A stretch of DNA of 5,557 nt, taken from contig JAIRZP010000002.1 in the NCBI GenBank assembly GCA_031267175.1, positions 1 through 5,557 on the forward strand. The letters run 5' to 3'. The notes under the pieces are model-generated. The model made no database searches. It worked only from the letters and a program-made list of their open reading frames with translations, and was not told the origin of the DNA. The translations under genes and the position numbers were made by a program. Of this stretch, positions 1 through 5,486 are shown piece after piece (position 1 is the first letter of the stretch; each line of letters starts with the position of its first letter). The stretch comes from Coriobacteriales bacterium (GTDB lineage Bacteria; Actinomycetota; Coriobacteriia; Coriobacteriales; UBA8131).

Positions 1-285
1 GTGCAGCAGCGCTATGCGGGCCGAGCGGTTGGGGTCGTACTCTAGGGCCGCGACCCGGGCCGGAACACCGTCTTTGACGCGCTTGAAGTCTATGACGCGG
101 TACTTGCGCTTATGTCCGCCACCCTGATGTCGAGTGGTGATACGCCCGTAGTTATTGCGGCCCGCCTTTTTGGGCAGCGGCCTGAGCAAAGACTTCTCGG
201 GTGCGGCGGAGCTTATCTCCGCAAAGTCCGAGACGCTCTGGAAGCGACGCCCGGGGCTGGTTGGTTTGTATTGCTTGACGGCCAT
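1..285 (-). CDS. rplB: 50S ribosomal protein L2 (uL2), N-terminal part
   Basis: L2 is a primary 23S rRNA-binding protein of the large subunit, needed for subunit association and for the peptidyl-transferase centre. The start is ATG at 285-283, and the frame stays open for 95 codons to the window edge; full-length family members are about 275 residues, so only the N-terminal third is present. Visible family motifs are KPTSPGRR (residues 7-14), GRITTRHQGGGHKR (47-60), YRVIDFKR (62-69) and LEYDPNRSARIALLH (81-95), which belong to the N-terminal RNA-binding OB-fold region. The segment SVSDFAEI (17-24) with PEKSLLRPL (29-37) resembles actinobacterial L2. A Shine-Dalgarno AAGGA at 297-293 lies 7 nt before the start. 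The gene follows rplW after 42 nt. That spacer carries AGGATAG twice (307-301 and 296-290), so two weak ribosome-binding sequences are in tandem. Identity is certain; the C-terminal part is unseen. Confidence 0.97.
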   Translation of the reverse strand, partial: MAVKQYKPTSPGRRFQSVSDFAEISSAAPEKSLLRPLPKKAGRNNYGRITTRHQGGGHKRKYRVIDFKRVKDGVPARVAALEYDPNRSARIALLH

Positions 286-327
286 GTTACTATCCTTGTC
301 CTATCCTCTGTCTGTTATCTCACTGCG

Positions 328-612
328 CTATACGCCAAAGGCCTCGATGGTCTCGCCTGCCACGAGGGTGACGATGGCCTTTTTCCACGAGCGGGTATAG
401 CCCTTGGCATAGCGCACCCGTTTGGGCTTGCTCTTGACACTCATGGTATTGACGCTCAGCACATGCACGTCAAAGATGTTCTCCACTGCATCGCGGATCT
501 CTATCTTGTTGGCCTTCTTGGCTACTTCAAAGGTATAGCGGTTGTCGTTGATAAGGTCGTAGGCGCGCTCCGATATTATCGGCCGGATGATGACCTGACG
601 GGGATCGTTCAT
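328..612 (-). CDS. rplW: 50S ribosomal protein L23 (uL23)
   Basis: L23 binds 23S rRNA near the polypeptide exit tunnel and is the docking site for trigger factor and SRP. The protein has 94 residues, the usual bacterial length. RPIISE (10-15), YTFEVAKKANKIEI (26-39), VNTMSVKSKPKR (54-65) and KKAIVTL (77-83) match the family. Glu15 aligns with E. coli Glu18, the residue known for trigger-factor docking. ATG at 612-610 overlaps the rplD stop TGA in an ATGA four-base overlap, and a full AGGAGGTG lies 8 nt upstream inside rplD. That arrangement fits coupled translation with L4, and it also fixes the start. The stop is TAG at 330-328. Nothing is unusual in the protein. Confidence 0.98.
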   Translation of the reverse strand: MNDPRQVIIRPIISERAYDLINDNRYTFEVAKKANKIEIRDAVENIFDVHVLSVNTMSVKSKPKRVRYAKGYTRSWKKAIVTLVAGETIEAFGV

Positions 613-1235
613 GACTGCAGCACCTCCTCAATGCGCTTGAGCGACGCCGTGGTAAAGACGAGTGTGCCGTTGTCGAGGAAGTCGCGGGTATTGGACTCCG
701 ACACGGCGATCACCCGCACACGGGGGATGTTCCTGAAACTGAGGAAGGCGTTGATGTTGTTATCGGGGAGCACGATGGTCACGCGGCCTTCAAGCGTGAG
801 GCCGGCGAGTACCTTGACCGCCTCTTTGGTCGAGGGCTTCTCAAACTCCAGGTCGTCAATGACGCGGAGTTCGCCGTCGGCCAGCTTGGCGGAAAGCGCG
901 CTCCTGAGGGCGAGCTTTATCTCCCTGCTGTTGACTTTGAGGGTATACGAACGGGGATGCGGACCAAAGACCACGCCGCCGCCCTTGTAATGGGGAGAAC
1001 GGATGGAGCCCTGGCGCGCACGGCCGGTGCCCTTCTGGCGATACGGCTTGCGGCCGCCGCCGGAGACCTGCCCGCGAGTCTTGGTATTGTGCGTGCCCTG
1101 GCGCTGTGCAGCCAGCTGAGCCCGCACCACGAGATGCATCACGGGGATGTTGGGCTCGACAGCAAAGACCGAATCCTGCACCTTGGTGGTGCCGAGCTTC
1201 TTGCCCTCGGTGTCTGTTATGGTAATCTTTGCCAT
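609..1235 (-). CDS. rplD: 50S ribosomal protein L4 (uL4)
   Basis: L4 folds onto 23S rRNA, and its long loop lines the exit tunnel next to L22. In E. coli L4 is also the autogenous repressor of the S10 operon. The protein has 208 residues, typical of the family. The extended basic loop is plain: HNTKTRGQVSGGGRKPYRQK (49-68), then GTGRARQGSIRSPHYKGGG (69-87), then VVFGPHPRSYTLKVN (88-102). The C-terminal globular part includes VTIVLPDNN and ends at TGA 611-609, overlapping rplW. The start ATG at 1235 has a strong AAGGAGAT at 1248-1241, 5 nt upstream. It follows rplC after 29 nt. The E. coli L4 target, the leader before rpsJ, has no counterpart here (see the fusA-rpsJ junction), so any L4 feedback must work differently. 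Identity is certain. Confidence 0.98.
   Translation of the reverse strand: MAKITITDTEGKKLGTTKVQDSVFAVEPNIPVMHLVVRAQLAAQRQGTHNTKTRGQVSGGGRKPYRQKGTGRARQGSIRSPHYKGGGVVFGPHPRSYTLKVNSREIKLALRSALSAKLADGELRVIDDLEFEKPSTKEAVKVLAGLTLEGRVTIVLPDNNINAFLSFRNIPRVRVIAVSESNTRDFLDNGTLVFTTASLKRIEEVLQS
621..628 (-). promoter_or_regulatory. Shine-Dalgarno of rplW inside rplD
   Basis: The minus strand reads AGGAGGTG here, a full match to the 3' end of 16S rRNA, 8 nt before the rplW ATG. It lies within the last codons of rplD, so ribosomes finishing L4 pass over it. It fixes the rplW start and is the strongest ribosome-binding site in the window. Confidence 0.85.
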
Positions 1236-1264
1236 GCAAAATCTCCTTTATATGCGGTGCATTC

Positions 1265-1885
1265 CTACGCGGTGCGGACGCGCAGAATGGCGCCCTTGCC
1301 GCCCGGTACAGCACCCTTGATAAGGAGCAGGTTCTGCTCCACATCCACCTTGACTATCTTGAGGTTCTTGACCGTGACTTTGTCCGTGCCCATATGTCCG
1401 GGGAGTTTCTTGCCCTTGAACACGCGGCTGGGAGAGGCACACTGGCCCACCGAGCCGGGTGCACGATGAAAGTGTGAGCCGTGGCTCGCACGGCCGCCCT
1501 GAAAGTTGTGACGCTTGATGACACCGGCAAAGCCCTTGCCCTTGGAGATGCCGCTGACATCGACCCGGCCTGCATCGACAAAGCCCTCCAGATCTATCTT
1601 CTGGCCCGGCTCATAACCCGAGCTGTCTTCAACGCGAACCTCGCTCAGGTACTTGCACGCGTCGGCACCCGCGGCCTTGAAGTGGCCGGCCATGGGCTTG
1701 TTGACCTGCTTTTCCTTGAGCTCGCCAAAGCCTATCTGTATGGCGCTGTAGCCCTCTTTGTCCGGGGACTTTATCTGGGTGACCACACAGGGCCCGGCCT
1801 CGATGACCGTGACGGGAATGAGCTCGTCCTGCTCACTCCACACCTGAGTCATGCCCAGTTTGCGTCCTATAATCGTGTTGCACAT
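1265..1885 (-). CDS. rplC: 50S ribosomal protein L3 (uL3)
   Basis: L3 is one of the first proteins to bind 23S rRNA, and a long finger of it reaches the peptidyl-transferase centre. The protein has 206 residues, close to the usual 205-220. GRKLGMTQVW (7-16), IPVTVIEAGPC (23-33), SKGKGFAG (114-121), the finger region HGSHFHRAPGSVGQCASPSR (135-154) and VFKGKKLPGHMG (155-166) are characteristic. By my alignment, position 150 is Ala, where E. coli L3 has the Gln methylated by PrmB (GQNQ there, GQCA here); the preceding Gln148 is kept. The start ATG at 1885 is preceded by GAGGAG with a 6-nt spacing, and rpsJ ends 25 nt upstream. The stop is TAG. The HFHRAPGS and ASPSRVFKG wording fits Actinobacteria. 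Identity is certain. Confidence 0.98.
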   Translation of the reverse strand: MCNTIIGRKLGMTQVWSEQDELIPVTVIEAGPCVVTQIKSPDKEGYSAIQIGFGELKEKQVNKPMAGHFKAAGADACKYLSEVRVEDSSGYEPGQKIDLEGFVDAGRVDVSGISKGKGFAGVIKRHNFQGGRASHGSHFHRAPGSVGQCASPSRVFKGKKLPGHMGTDKVTVKNLKIVKVDVEQNLLLIKGAVPGGKGAILRVRTA

Positions 1886-1910
1886 CTTCTGCTCCTCTGC
1901 TTGTGCGCGC

Positions 1911-2222
1911 TTACAGCTTTAACTCGATGTCAACGCCCGCCGGAAGATCGAGGCGCATCAGACTGTCCACGGTGTTGGGCGTGGGCTCAAGGATGTCGAT
2001 GAGCCGCTTATGCGTGCGCATCTCAAACTGCTCCCGACTGTCCTTGTCCTTATGCGGAGAACGCACCACGCAGTACAGGTTGCGCTCGGTGGGCAGGGGC
2101 ACCGGCCCGGCAATGGAAGCGCCGGTCTTTTGCGCCGTATCCACAATAAGTTTGGTGGATTGGTCGACGATCTCGTGATCGTAACCCTTGAGACGGATTC
2201 TGATTCTTTGGCTCTTAGCCAT
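1911..2222 (-). CDS. rpsJ: 30S ribosomal protein S10 (uS10, NusE)
   Basis: S10 is a 30S head protein and, as NusE, a transcription factor that pairs with NusB and NusG in antitermination and transcription-translation coupling. It has 103 residues, the normal length. IRIRLKGYDHEIVD (7-20), GPVPLPTE (39-46), the 16S-contacting loop around SPHKDKDSREQFE (55-67), RTHKRLIDI (69-77) and SLMRLDLPAGVDIEL (87-101) are conserved. The loop wording RNLYCVVRSPH is close to actinobacterial S10. ATG at 2222-2220 shares its A with the fusA stop (TGATG), and GGAGG lies 9 nt upstream inside fusA, so translation is probably coupled to EF-G. In many genomes tuf lies between fusA and rpsJ; here nothing does. The stop is TAA at 1913-1911. 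Confidence 0.98.
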   Translation of the reverse strand: MAKSQRIRIRLKGYDHEIVDQSTKLIVDTAQKTGASIAGPVPLPTERNLYCVVRSPHKDKDSREQFEMRTHKRLIDILEPTPNTVDSLMRLDLPAGVDIELKL

Positions 2223-4309
2223 CAGGCATTACCTCCAGCCTTACTGATGATTTCCTCAGCCACATTCCGGGGAATGGGCTCGTACGAGGCAAACTGCATT
2301 GTATAGGACGCACGACCCTGCGTGGATGAACGCAGGTCGGTAGCGTAACCAAACATCTCTGAGAGGGGCACCATGGCGGCAACCAGCTTGGCATTGCCAC
2401 GGCTGTCCATGCCCTGGATCTGACCGCGGCGGCTGGAGAGGTTGCCCATGACGTCGCCCATGTAGTCTTCCGGGGTCTCGACCTCCACGCTCATGACCGG
2501 TTCAAGAAGGAGAGGGCTCGAGCGCCTGAGAGCCTCCTTGACGGCCAGACTGCCGGCGATCTTAAAGGCGGCCTCGGAGGAGTCCACCTCGTGATACGAG
2601 CCGTCTACGAGTTCCACGCCAACATCCACTACGGGGTAGCCGGCCAGGGTGCCGTTGCCCAGCGCCTCCTGGATGCCCCGGTCAACCGGCGTGATATATT
2701 CCCGGGGAACCACGCCACCGACTATCTTGTTGGTGAACTCATAGCCTTCTCCCGGCTCGCGCTTGATGAGGTTGATGACGACGTGGCCATACTGGCCGCG
2801 GCCGCCGCTCTGACGGATGAACTTGCCTTCTGCTCCGGCCACGCCCTTGCCAGCGGTCTCGCGGTAGGCCACCTGCGGCTTGCCTACGTTGGCCTCCACC
2901 TTGAACTCGCGCAGCAGGCGATCGATGATGATCTCCAGATGGAGCTCTCCCATGCCGGCGATGATCGTCTGACCAGTCTCGCGGTTGGTGGAGACCTTGA
3001 AGGTGGGATCCTCCTCGGCGAGCTTTTGGAGGGCGATGCCGAGCTTGTCCTGCTCAGCCTTGGTCTTGGGCTCAATGGCTATGTCTATGACCGGGTCGGG
3101 AAACTCCATACTCTCGAGTATGACCGGTGCCTGCTCCGCGCAGAGCGTGTCTCCGGTGGAGGTGTCCTTGAGGCCGACCGCCGCGACGATGTCGCCGGCA
3201 GAGCAGCTTTCGATGTCTTCACGGGAGTTGGAGTGCATCTCGAGCAGGCGCCCGATGCGTTCCTTCTTATCCTTGGTGGCATTGAGCACGTAGGAGCCGG
3301 CATCGAGCCTGCCGGAATACACGCGAAAGTAGGTGAGCTTGCCCACGTAGGGGTCGGTCATGACCTTGAAGGCCAGGGCGGCAAAGGGCTCTTTCTCGTC
3401 GGCCCTGCGCTCAACCTCGGCACCCGTCTTGACGTTGATGCCCTTGATGGGCGGAATATCGAGGGGGCTCGGGAGGTAGTGGATAATGGCATCGAGCAGC
3501 TCCTGGATGCCCTTGTTCTTGAACGACGCGCCACAGATGACCGGCGTGATGGCACAGGCGATGGTTCCCTTGCGCAGAGCGGCGACCACCTGCTCGCTGG
3601 AGTAACCCTCCCCTTCCAGGACCGCCATCATGAGGGAGTCGTCAAACTCCGTGGCCACCTCTACGAGCTCGTCGTGCAGGCGTTTGGCCTCGCTTGCAAG
3701 CTCGGCGGGAATCTCGCCCTGCTCGGGATAGATCATGCCCTTCTCGTCCTCGTTGAAGAACTCTGCCTTGAGCGTGATGAGGTCGATAAGGCCCTGGAAC
3801 TCCCCCTCGGCACCTATCGGCAGTTGCAGCGAGACCGGGTGGGCGTCGAGCCGGTCGGCCATCTGGTCGATGACAGCAAAGAAATCGGCCCCCGTGCGGT
3901 CCATCTTGTTGACAAAGGCCATGCGGGGCACCTCGTAGCGGTGCGCCTGTCGCCAGACGGTCTCGCTCTGGGGCTGCACGCCGCCCACCGCACAAAAAAC
4001 GGCCACGGTGCCGTCGAGGACGCGCAGACTGCGCTCGACCTCGGCAGTAAAGTCCACGTGACCGGGGGTGTCGATTATCTGGATGCGGGCATTGCGCCAG
4101 AAACAGGTCGTAGCCGCGGACGTAATGGTGATGCCGCGCTCCTTTTCCTGCTCCATCCAGTCCATGGTGGCAGCACCCTCATGCACCTCGCCAATCTTGT
4201 GACTCTTGCCGGTGTAATAGAGGATACGCTCCGTGGTCGTGGTCTTACCGGCATCAATGTGGGCCATGATGCCGATGTTACGGGTATCTTGTAAAGCTGT
4301 GCGTGCCAT
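2222..4309 (-). CDS. fusA: Elongation factor G, translocation GTPase
   Basis: EF-G is the cytosolic GTPase that drives translocation of tRNA and mRNA and, with RRF, ribosome recycling. The chosen product has 695 residues, normal for bacteria. The G domain shows AHIDAGKT (16-23), RGIT (58-61), DTPGHVDF (80-87, catalytic His84), NKMD (134-137) and a G5-like GASFKNKG (260-267). Domain II spans roughly 290-395, with domains III to V after it. The domain IV tip has SGGRGQYGHV (501-510) and HEVDSS with His573, the same number as the functional His in Thermus EF-G. With all these parts intact, it looks like the main translocase and not an inactive paralogue. I chose ATG 4309 because EF-G usually begins MAR followed closely by NIGIMAHIDAGK. 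An in-frame ATG at 4321 would add MNVF, and AGGA directly abuts it, which is unsuitable for that start. rpsG ends 25 nt upstream. The stop TGA overlaps rpsJ by one base. Confidence 0.97.
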   Translation of the reverse strand: MARTALQDTRNIGIMAHIDAGKTTTTERILYYTGKSHKIGEVHEGAATMDWMEQEKERGITITSAATTCFWRNARIQIIDTPGHVDFTAEVERSLRVLDGTVAVFCAVGGVQPQSETVWRQAHRYEVPRMAFVNKMDRTGADFFAVIDQMADRLDAHPVSLQLPIGAEGEFQGLIDLITLKAEFFNEDEKGMIYPEQGEIPAELASEAKRLHDELVEVATEFDDSLMMAVLEGEGYSSEQVVAALRKGTIACAITPVICGASFKNKGIQELLDAIIHYLPSPLDIPPIKGINVKTGAEVERRADEKEPFAALAFKVMTDPYVGKLTYFRVYSGRLDAGSYVLNATKDKKERIGRLLEMHSNSREDIESCSAGDIVAAVGLKDTSTGDTLCAEQAPVILESMEFPDPVIDIAIEPKTKAEQDKLGIALQKLAEEDPTFKVSTNRETGQTIIAGMGELHLEIIIDRLLREFKVEANVGKPQVAYRETAGKGVAGAEGKFIRQSGGRGQYGHVVINLIKREPGEGYEFTNKIVGGVVPREYITPVDRGIQEALGNGTLAGYPVVDVGVELVDGSYHEVDSSEAAFKIAGSLAVKEALRRSSPLLLEPVMSVEVETPEDYMGDVMGNLSSRRGQIQGMDSRGNAKLVAAMVPLSEMFGYATDLRSSTQGRASYTMQFASYEPIPRNVAEEIISKAGGNA

Positions 4310-4321
4310 GAAAACGTTCAT

Positions 4322-4325
4322 TCCT
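4322..4325 (-). promoter_or_regulatory. Weak ribosome-binding site before fusA
   Basis: AGGA on the minus strand is the best Shine-Dalgarno candidate in the short rpsG-fusA spacer. It is 12 nt from ATG 4309, which is long, and 0 nt from the in-frame ATG 4321, which is too close. It therefore favours 4309 without being optimal. An upstream GGTGA at the rpsG stop could also pair with 16S rRNA, but its spacing is poor for both starts. Confidence 0.45.
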
Positions 4326-4334
4326 GCTTTCTTC

Positions 4335-4805
4335 TCACCAACGGTAATGAGAGAAAGCTCTGTTAGCTTCTGCCATCTTGAATATGTCCTCACGCCTCTT
4401 GACCGAGGATCCGGTGTTGTTGGAGGCGTCCAGTATCTCTGCGGCCAGGCGCTCTGCCATGGTCTTTTCCTTGCGCTTGCGGGAGAAGTCCACGATCCAG
4501 CGTATGGCGAGCGTCGTGGCGCGACGGGTATTGACCTCCATGGGCACCTGGTAGGTAGCACCGCCCACACGCTTGGGCTTGACCTCGAGTGTAGGGCGCA
4601 CATTGTCCATGGCCTTTTTGAATATCGAGAGCGGATCCTGCCCGCTCTTCTCCTCGACAATAGCAAAGGAACCGTAGACGATGCCCTCGGCCGTGGACTT
4701 TTTGCCATCCAGCAACACCTTGTTGACAAGCTGGGTCACCAGACGGTTGTTATACGCTGCGTCGGGAATTATCTCCCTGCGTTCGGCAGCTGCTCTGCGT
4801 GGCAT
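4335..4805 (-). CDS. rpsG: 30S ribosomal protein S7 (uS7)
   Basis: S7 nucleates assembly of the 30S head by binding the 3' major domain of 16S rRNA, and it contacts tRNA at the exit site. The protein has 156 residues, the standard length. MPRR at the start, LVNKVLLDGKKSTAE (26-40), the basic beta-hairpin EVKPKRVGGATYQVPMEV (74-91), KTMAERLAAEILDASNNTG (114-132) and KMAEANRAFSHYRW (143-156) are diagnostic. ATG at 4805-4803 is preceded by GAGGAG at 5 nt, with a second GAGGAG slightly farther upstream. The 69-nt spacer from rpsL contains a hairpin followed by five U residues, so expression of rpsG and everything downstream may depend on read-through. In E. coli, S7 represses its own synthesis by binding the rpsL-rpsG spacer, so this spacer is also a plausible S7 target. 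Stop TGA at 4337-4335. Confidence 0.98.
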   Translation of the reverse strand: MPRRAAAERREIIPDAAYNNRLVTQLVNKVLLDGKKSTAEGIVYGSFAIVEEKSGQDPLSIFKKAMDNVRPTLEVKPKRVGGATYQVPMEVNTRRATTLAIRWIVDFSRKRKEKTMAERLAAEILDASNNTGSSVKRREDIFKMAEANRAFSHYRW

Positions 4806-4810
4806 ACGTG

Positions 4811-4825
4811 CTCCTCTTTCTCCTC
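4811..4825 (-). promoter_or_regulatory. Tandem Shine-Dalgarno sequences before rpsG
   Basis: GAGGAG occurs twice on the minus strand, at 4825-4820 and 4816-4811. The nearer copy is 5 nt from the rpsG ATG and is the likely functional site. The farther one is 14 nt away and may act as a standby site. Both lie just after the U-run of the rpsL-rpsG hairpin. Confidence 0.7.
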
Positions 4826-4832
4826 AAACAGT

Positions 4833-4863
4833 AAAAAGGCATCTGCTGCGGGAGCAGACACCT
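4833..4863 (-). terminator. Terminator-like hairpin between rpsL and rpsG
   Basis: On the minus strand, AGGTGTCTGCT (4863-4853) can pair with AGCAGATGCCT (4847-4837) around a five-base CCCGC loop. This gives an 11-bp stem with nine Watson-Crick and two G-U pairs. The RNA then continues with a run of five U (4837-4833, the first of which closes the stem). The stem begins 11 nt after the rpsL stop. The form is that of a Rho-independent terminator. Because rpsG, fusA and the S10 genes follow closely on the same strand without an obvious new promoter, it probably acts as a partial terminator or attenuator. It could instead be an RNA-stability hairpin or part of an S7-binding site. No energy was calculated. 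Confidence 0.7.
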
Positions 4864-4874
4864 CGGTTTGCTAC

Positions 4875-5246
4875 TTACTTGGGCTTCTTGGCACCATAAC
4901 GGCTACGGGCCTGCCTGCGGTCACTCACGGGGGCACAATCCAGTGCGGCACGGATGACCTTATAGCGTACGCCCGGCAGATCCTTGACGCGGCCACCGCG
5001 AATCAGCACCATGGAGTGCTCCTGGAGGTTGTGGCCGATGCCAGGAATGTACGCACTCACCTCCATACCGTTGACGAGACGCACACGACAAACCTTGCGC
5101 AGCGCCGAATTGGGCTTTTTGGGCGTGGTCGTGTACACACGGGTACAGACGCCGCGCTTTTGCGGGTTGCCTTTGAGGGCCGGGGTCTTTTTCTTGTCCA
5201 CGACCTTCTTGCGGCTCTTGCGCACCAGTTGGTTAATAGTCGGCAA
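4875..5246 (-). CDS. rpsL: 30S ribosomal protein S12 (uS12), TTG start
   Basis: S12 sits at the decoding centre and controls accuracy; it is the classic streptomycin-resistance locus. The protein has 123 residues, the usual length. VCTRVYTTTPKKPNSALRK (33-51), GHNLQEHS (71-78), RGGRVKDLPGVRY (83-95) and ARSRYGAKK (113-121) are conserved. Lys43 and Lys88, the main resistance positions (42 and 87 in mature E. coli numbering), are wild type, and Asp89, the residue modified to beta-methylthio-aspartate in some bacteria, is kept. No ATG or GTG fits the family N-terminus PTINQLVRK. The codon in the initiator position is TTG at 5246-5244, with AAGGAG 6 nt upstream. The codon just before it is ATT, in frame. 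A strong promoter and a leader of about 150 nt precede the gene; a terminator-like hairpin follows it. Stop TAA at 4877-4875. Identity is certain, and the TTG start very likely. Confidence 0.97.
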   Translation of the reverse strand: MPTINQLVRKSRKKVVDKKKTPALKGNPQKRGVCTRVYTTTPKKPNSALRKVCRVRLVNGMEVSAYIPGIGHNLQEHSMVLIRGGRVKDLPGVRYKVIRAALDCAPVSDRRQARSRYGAKKPK

Positions 5247-5398
5247 AATGCTCTCCTTCTTGCGGTCTTTGTGTTCCGGGGAGGGAGTTCCTGAGAGGGA
5301 GACTCCTTATCGCACCCTCGCTGTGCAAACGGGGTTTGCAAACGCGGGCTTTTCTGCGAAAATACGTACAGAAAACCGTGCGCCCTCAAAAGGCGCAA
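5247..5398 (-). promoter_or_regulatory. Structured 5' leader of rpsL
   Basis: This is the predicted untranslated leader, about 150 nt from the inferred transcription start to the rpsL start. It holds three inverted repeats in a row on the minus strand. The first is TGCGCC (5397-5392) with GGCGCA (5384-5379), loop 7 nt. The second is TTTTCTG (5375-5369) with CAGAAAA (5356-5350), loop 12 nt. The third is TGCAAAC (5340-5334) with GTTTGCA (5330-5324), loop 3 nt, overlapping a perfect palindrome GTTTGCAAAC at 5343-5334. No leader peptide with a start and ribosome-binding site was found. I recognise no known leader family. A regulatory role is inferred from length and symmetry only. Confidence 0.45.
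5253..5258 (-). promoter_or_regulatory. Shine-Dalgarno that sets the rpsL TTG start
   Basis: AAGGAG on the minus strand ends 6 nt before the TTG at 5246. The spacing is good for TTG and acceptable for the adjacent in-frame ATT (3 nt is short). It supports initiation at TTG, which gives the conserved S12 N-terminus. Confidence 0.8.
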
Positions 5399-5404
5399 GC
5401 GAGA

Positions 5405-5433
5405 ATACTACCAGTAGCGTGCCAGCTTGTCAA
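5405..5433 (-). promoter_or_regulatory. Sigma-70-type promoter of rpsL
   Basis: The -35 box is a perfect TTGACA (5433-5428). A 17-base spacer follows, then the -10 box TAGTAT (5410-5405), which matches TATAAT at four of six positions. The spacer ends in TGG, giving an extended -10 (TGn). The expected transcription start is near 5398. It is the only clear promoter seen in the window, so it probably drives rpsL and, by read-through of the hairpin after rpsL, the genes downstream. Confidence 0.8.
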
Positions 5434-5486
5434 ACGCCACGCCGCCGGGTGTGTCTATGCGGGGTGTGTGCGGTGTGGGGGAAGAG

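Noticed and set aside
112..990. Plus-strand open frame of 292 codons across rplB, rplW and rplD
   Set aside because: It crosses three certain ribosomal protein genes on the opposite strand and resembles no known protein.
2591..4294. Long plus-strand open frame of 567 codons opposite fusA
   Set aside because: It is antisense to highly conserved EF-G codons. Its translation is low-complexity and rich in Leu, Gly, Asp and Val, with no recognisable domain; long antisense frames arise from the codon bias of G+C-rich genes.
4310..4729. In-frame upstream extension of fusA giving an 835-residue protein
   Set aside because: The extra residues are an out-of-frame reading of rpsG and have no EF-G homology; the family N-terminus begins at 4309.
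4959..4964. TATAAG resembling a -10 box inside rpsL, a possible promoter for rpsG
   Set aside because: No acceptable -35 box lies 16-18 bases upstream, and the bases encode a conserved S12 segment (RYKVIR).
4233..5294. Plus-strand open frame of 353 codons opposite fusA, rpsG and rpsL
   Set aside because: It is antisense to three conserved genes and to the rpsL ribosome-binding site, with no ribosome-binding site or domain of its own.
5303..5308. AAGGAG in the rpsL leader as a ribosome-binding site for a leader peptide
   Set aside because: No ATG, GTG or TTG follows within a usable distance.
5371..5397. First leader hairpin followed by UUUU as an early terminator
   Set aside because: The stem has only six strong pairs, and CGG separates it from a run of just four U, so termination is unlikely; it is better listed as leader structure.
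5057..5398. TTG-started 113-codon frame beginning in the rpsL leader
   Set aside because: It has no ribosome-binding site, begins at or next to the predicted transcription start and then runs out of frame through rpsL.
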